This document shows, piece after piece, positions 20,206 to 20,445 of a stretch of 20,445 bases of DNA. The notes under the pieces were generated by a model. That model did no database searches. It was not told the origin of the DNA and worked only from the letters and a program-made list of their open reading frames with translations. This DNA comes from a virus, in the IMG/VR virus record IMGVR_UViG_3300028883_000155, positions 1-20,445 of that record; one strand, given 5' to 3'. Positions within the stretch are counted from its first letter, which is position 1; each line of letters opens with the position of its first letter. The position numbers were made by a program, and so were the translations under genes.

Positions 20206-20445
20206 TATTTCTCCTCCTTTTTGGGATATACTAATTTAAGTTTATCTTTTTCCTGTTCTTTCTTTAACCGCTCCTGTTCTGCTTTTTCAGCACGCTCTAA
20301 CATACCAAAGTTATTATGCAGTTCCAGGGTTGCGTTAAGTCCTTCTAATTGTCTTTTTATTGAGTCCTTGCGGGCTTGCTCTTTTCTAGTCGCCTCTTCG
20401 TCAGCTTTGCGCTGCTCTTCTTTTTGGCGGTCTATCTCTTCTGAC
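20205..20445 (-). CDS. C-terminal part of a coiled-coil head protein (5' end outside window)
   Basis: A frame open from the right edge ends in TAA overlapping the capsid ATG (TAATG). The 79 visible residues are extremely charged and helical (SEEIDRQKEEQRKADEEATR, then NNFGMLERAEKAEQERLKKE, ending LVYPKKEEK), an almost continuous coiled coil. Directly before the capsid gene this is the usual place of the prohead protease or a scaffold, and protease-scaffold fusions end in such helices. The catalytic part, if any, is outside the window. Confidence 0.7.
   Translation of the reverse strand, partial: SEEIDRQKEEQRKADEEATRKEQARKDSIKRQLEGLNATLELHNNFGMLERAEKAEQERLKKEQEKDKLKLVYPKKEEK
20206..20220 (-). 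promoter_or_regulatory. Strong ribosome-binding site of the capsid gene
   Basis: AAAGGAGGAGAAATA directly precedes the capsid ATG. The same 15 bases precede the tail-tube ATG with one extra A before the start (16090-16104). These are the two most abundant virion proteins, and a perfect Shine-Dalgarno is not the norm in Bacteroidota. Confidence 0.7.

Noticed and set aside
1-20445. tRNA genes, CRISPR array, integrase, transposase or attachment site
   Set aside because: None found by eye in either strand; spacer lengths leave almost no room for them.

Overview
The window is one arm of a tailed phage or prophage with siphophage-type morphogenesis genes, from a host in the Bacteroidota. Three things point to that host. 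Four predicted signal peptides are cleaved just before Gln, matching the Bacteroidetes 'Q-rule'. Two promoter-like sites resemble the Bacteroidetes TTG...TAnnTTTG pattern. Several proteins look like families I associate with Bacteroidetes phages. Almost everything is transcribed leftwards (minus strand) in densely overlapping genes, many coupled by ATGA or TAATG junctions. No tRNA, integrase, transposase or CRISPR array was seen.

Read in the direction of transcription (right to left), 20445-10338 is the head-tail morphogenesis cluster. It holds the charged coiled-coil tail of a truncated gene, an HK97-fold major capsid protein, a small post-capsid protein, a gp6-like connector, a head-closure protein, a secreted 145-aa protein, a 103-aa appendage-like protein, a tail terminator, an 88-aa basic protein, the tail tube, two tail-assembly chaperone frames joined by a -1 frameshift site, an HK97 gp10-like protein, the tape measure and a distal-tail/hub protein. 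10332-7501 is a 943-aa secreted, multi-domain tail fibre/adhesin: an SGNH-type esterase with an insert, a YadA-like beta-roll, and a C1q/TNF-like jelly roll.

7413-5244 is a run of six membrane or exported proteins, including a holin-like one. No endolysin is recognisable there. 5137-3122 holds small phage proteins and a calcineurin-like phosphoesterase. A Bacteroidetes-type promoter near 2800 then drives the left module, which is replication-flavoured: an SSB-like protein with a DNLPF tail, zinc-ribbon proteins, a YopX-family protein and a DnaA domain IV-like protein cut by the window edge. A 45-aa lipoprotein (2920-3057) is the only convincing plus-strand gene.

The most striking feature is in the major capsid gene. 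It is split by a 258-nt segment (19412-19669) that folds as a complete ORF-less group I intron. Elements P1 to P9.1 can be assigned, with a U.G wobble at the 5' splice site, a bulged A in P7, a GAAA loop on P9, a terminal G and an 8-bp P10 that fixes the 3' splice site. Removing it restores one 422-aa capsid protein with the family's PTVDDTSYTG junction.
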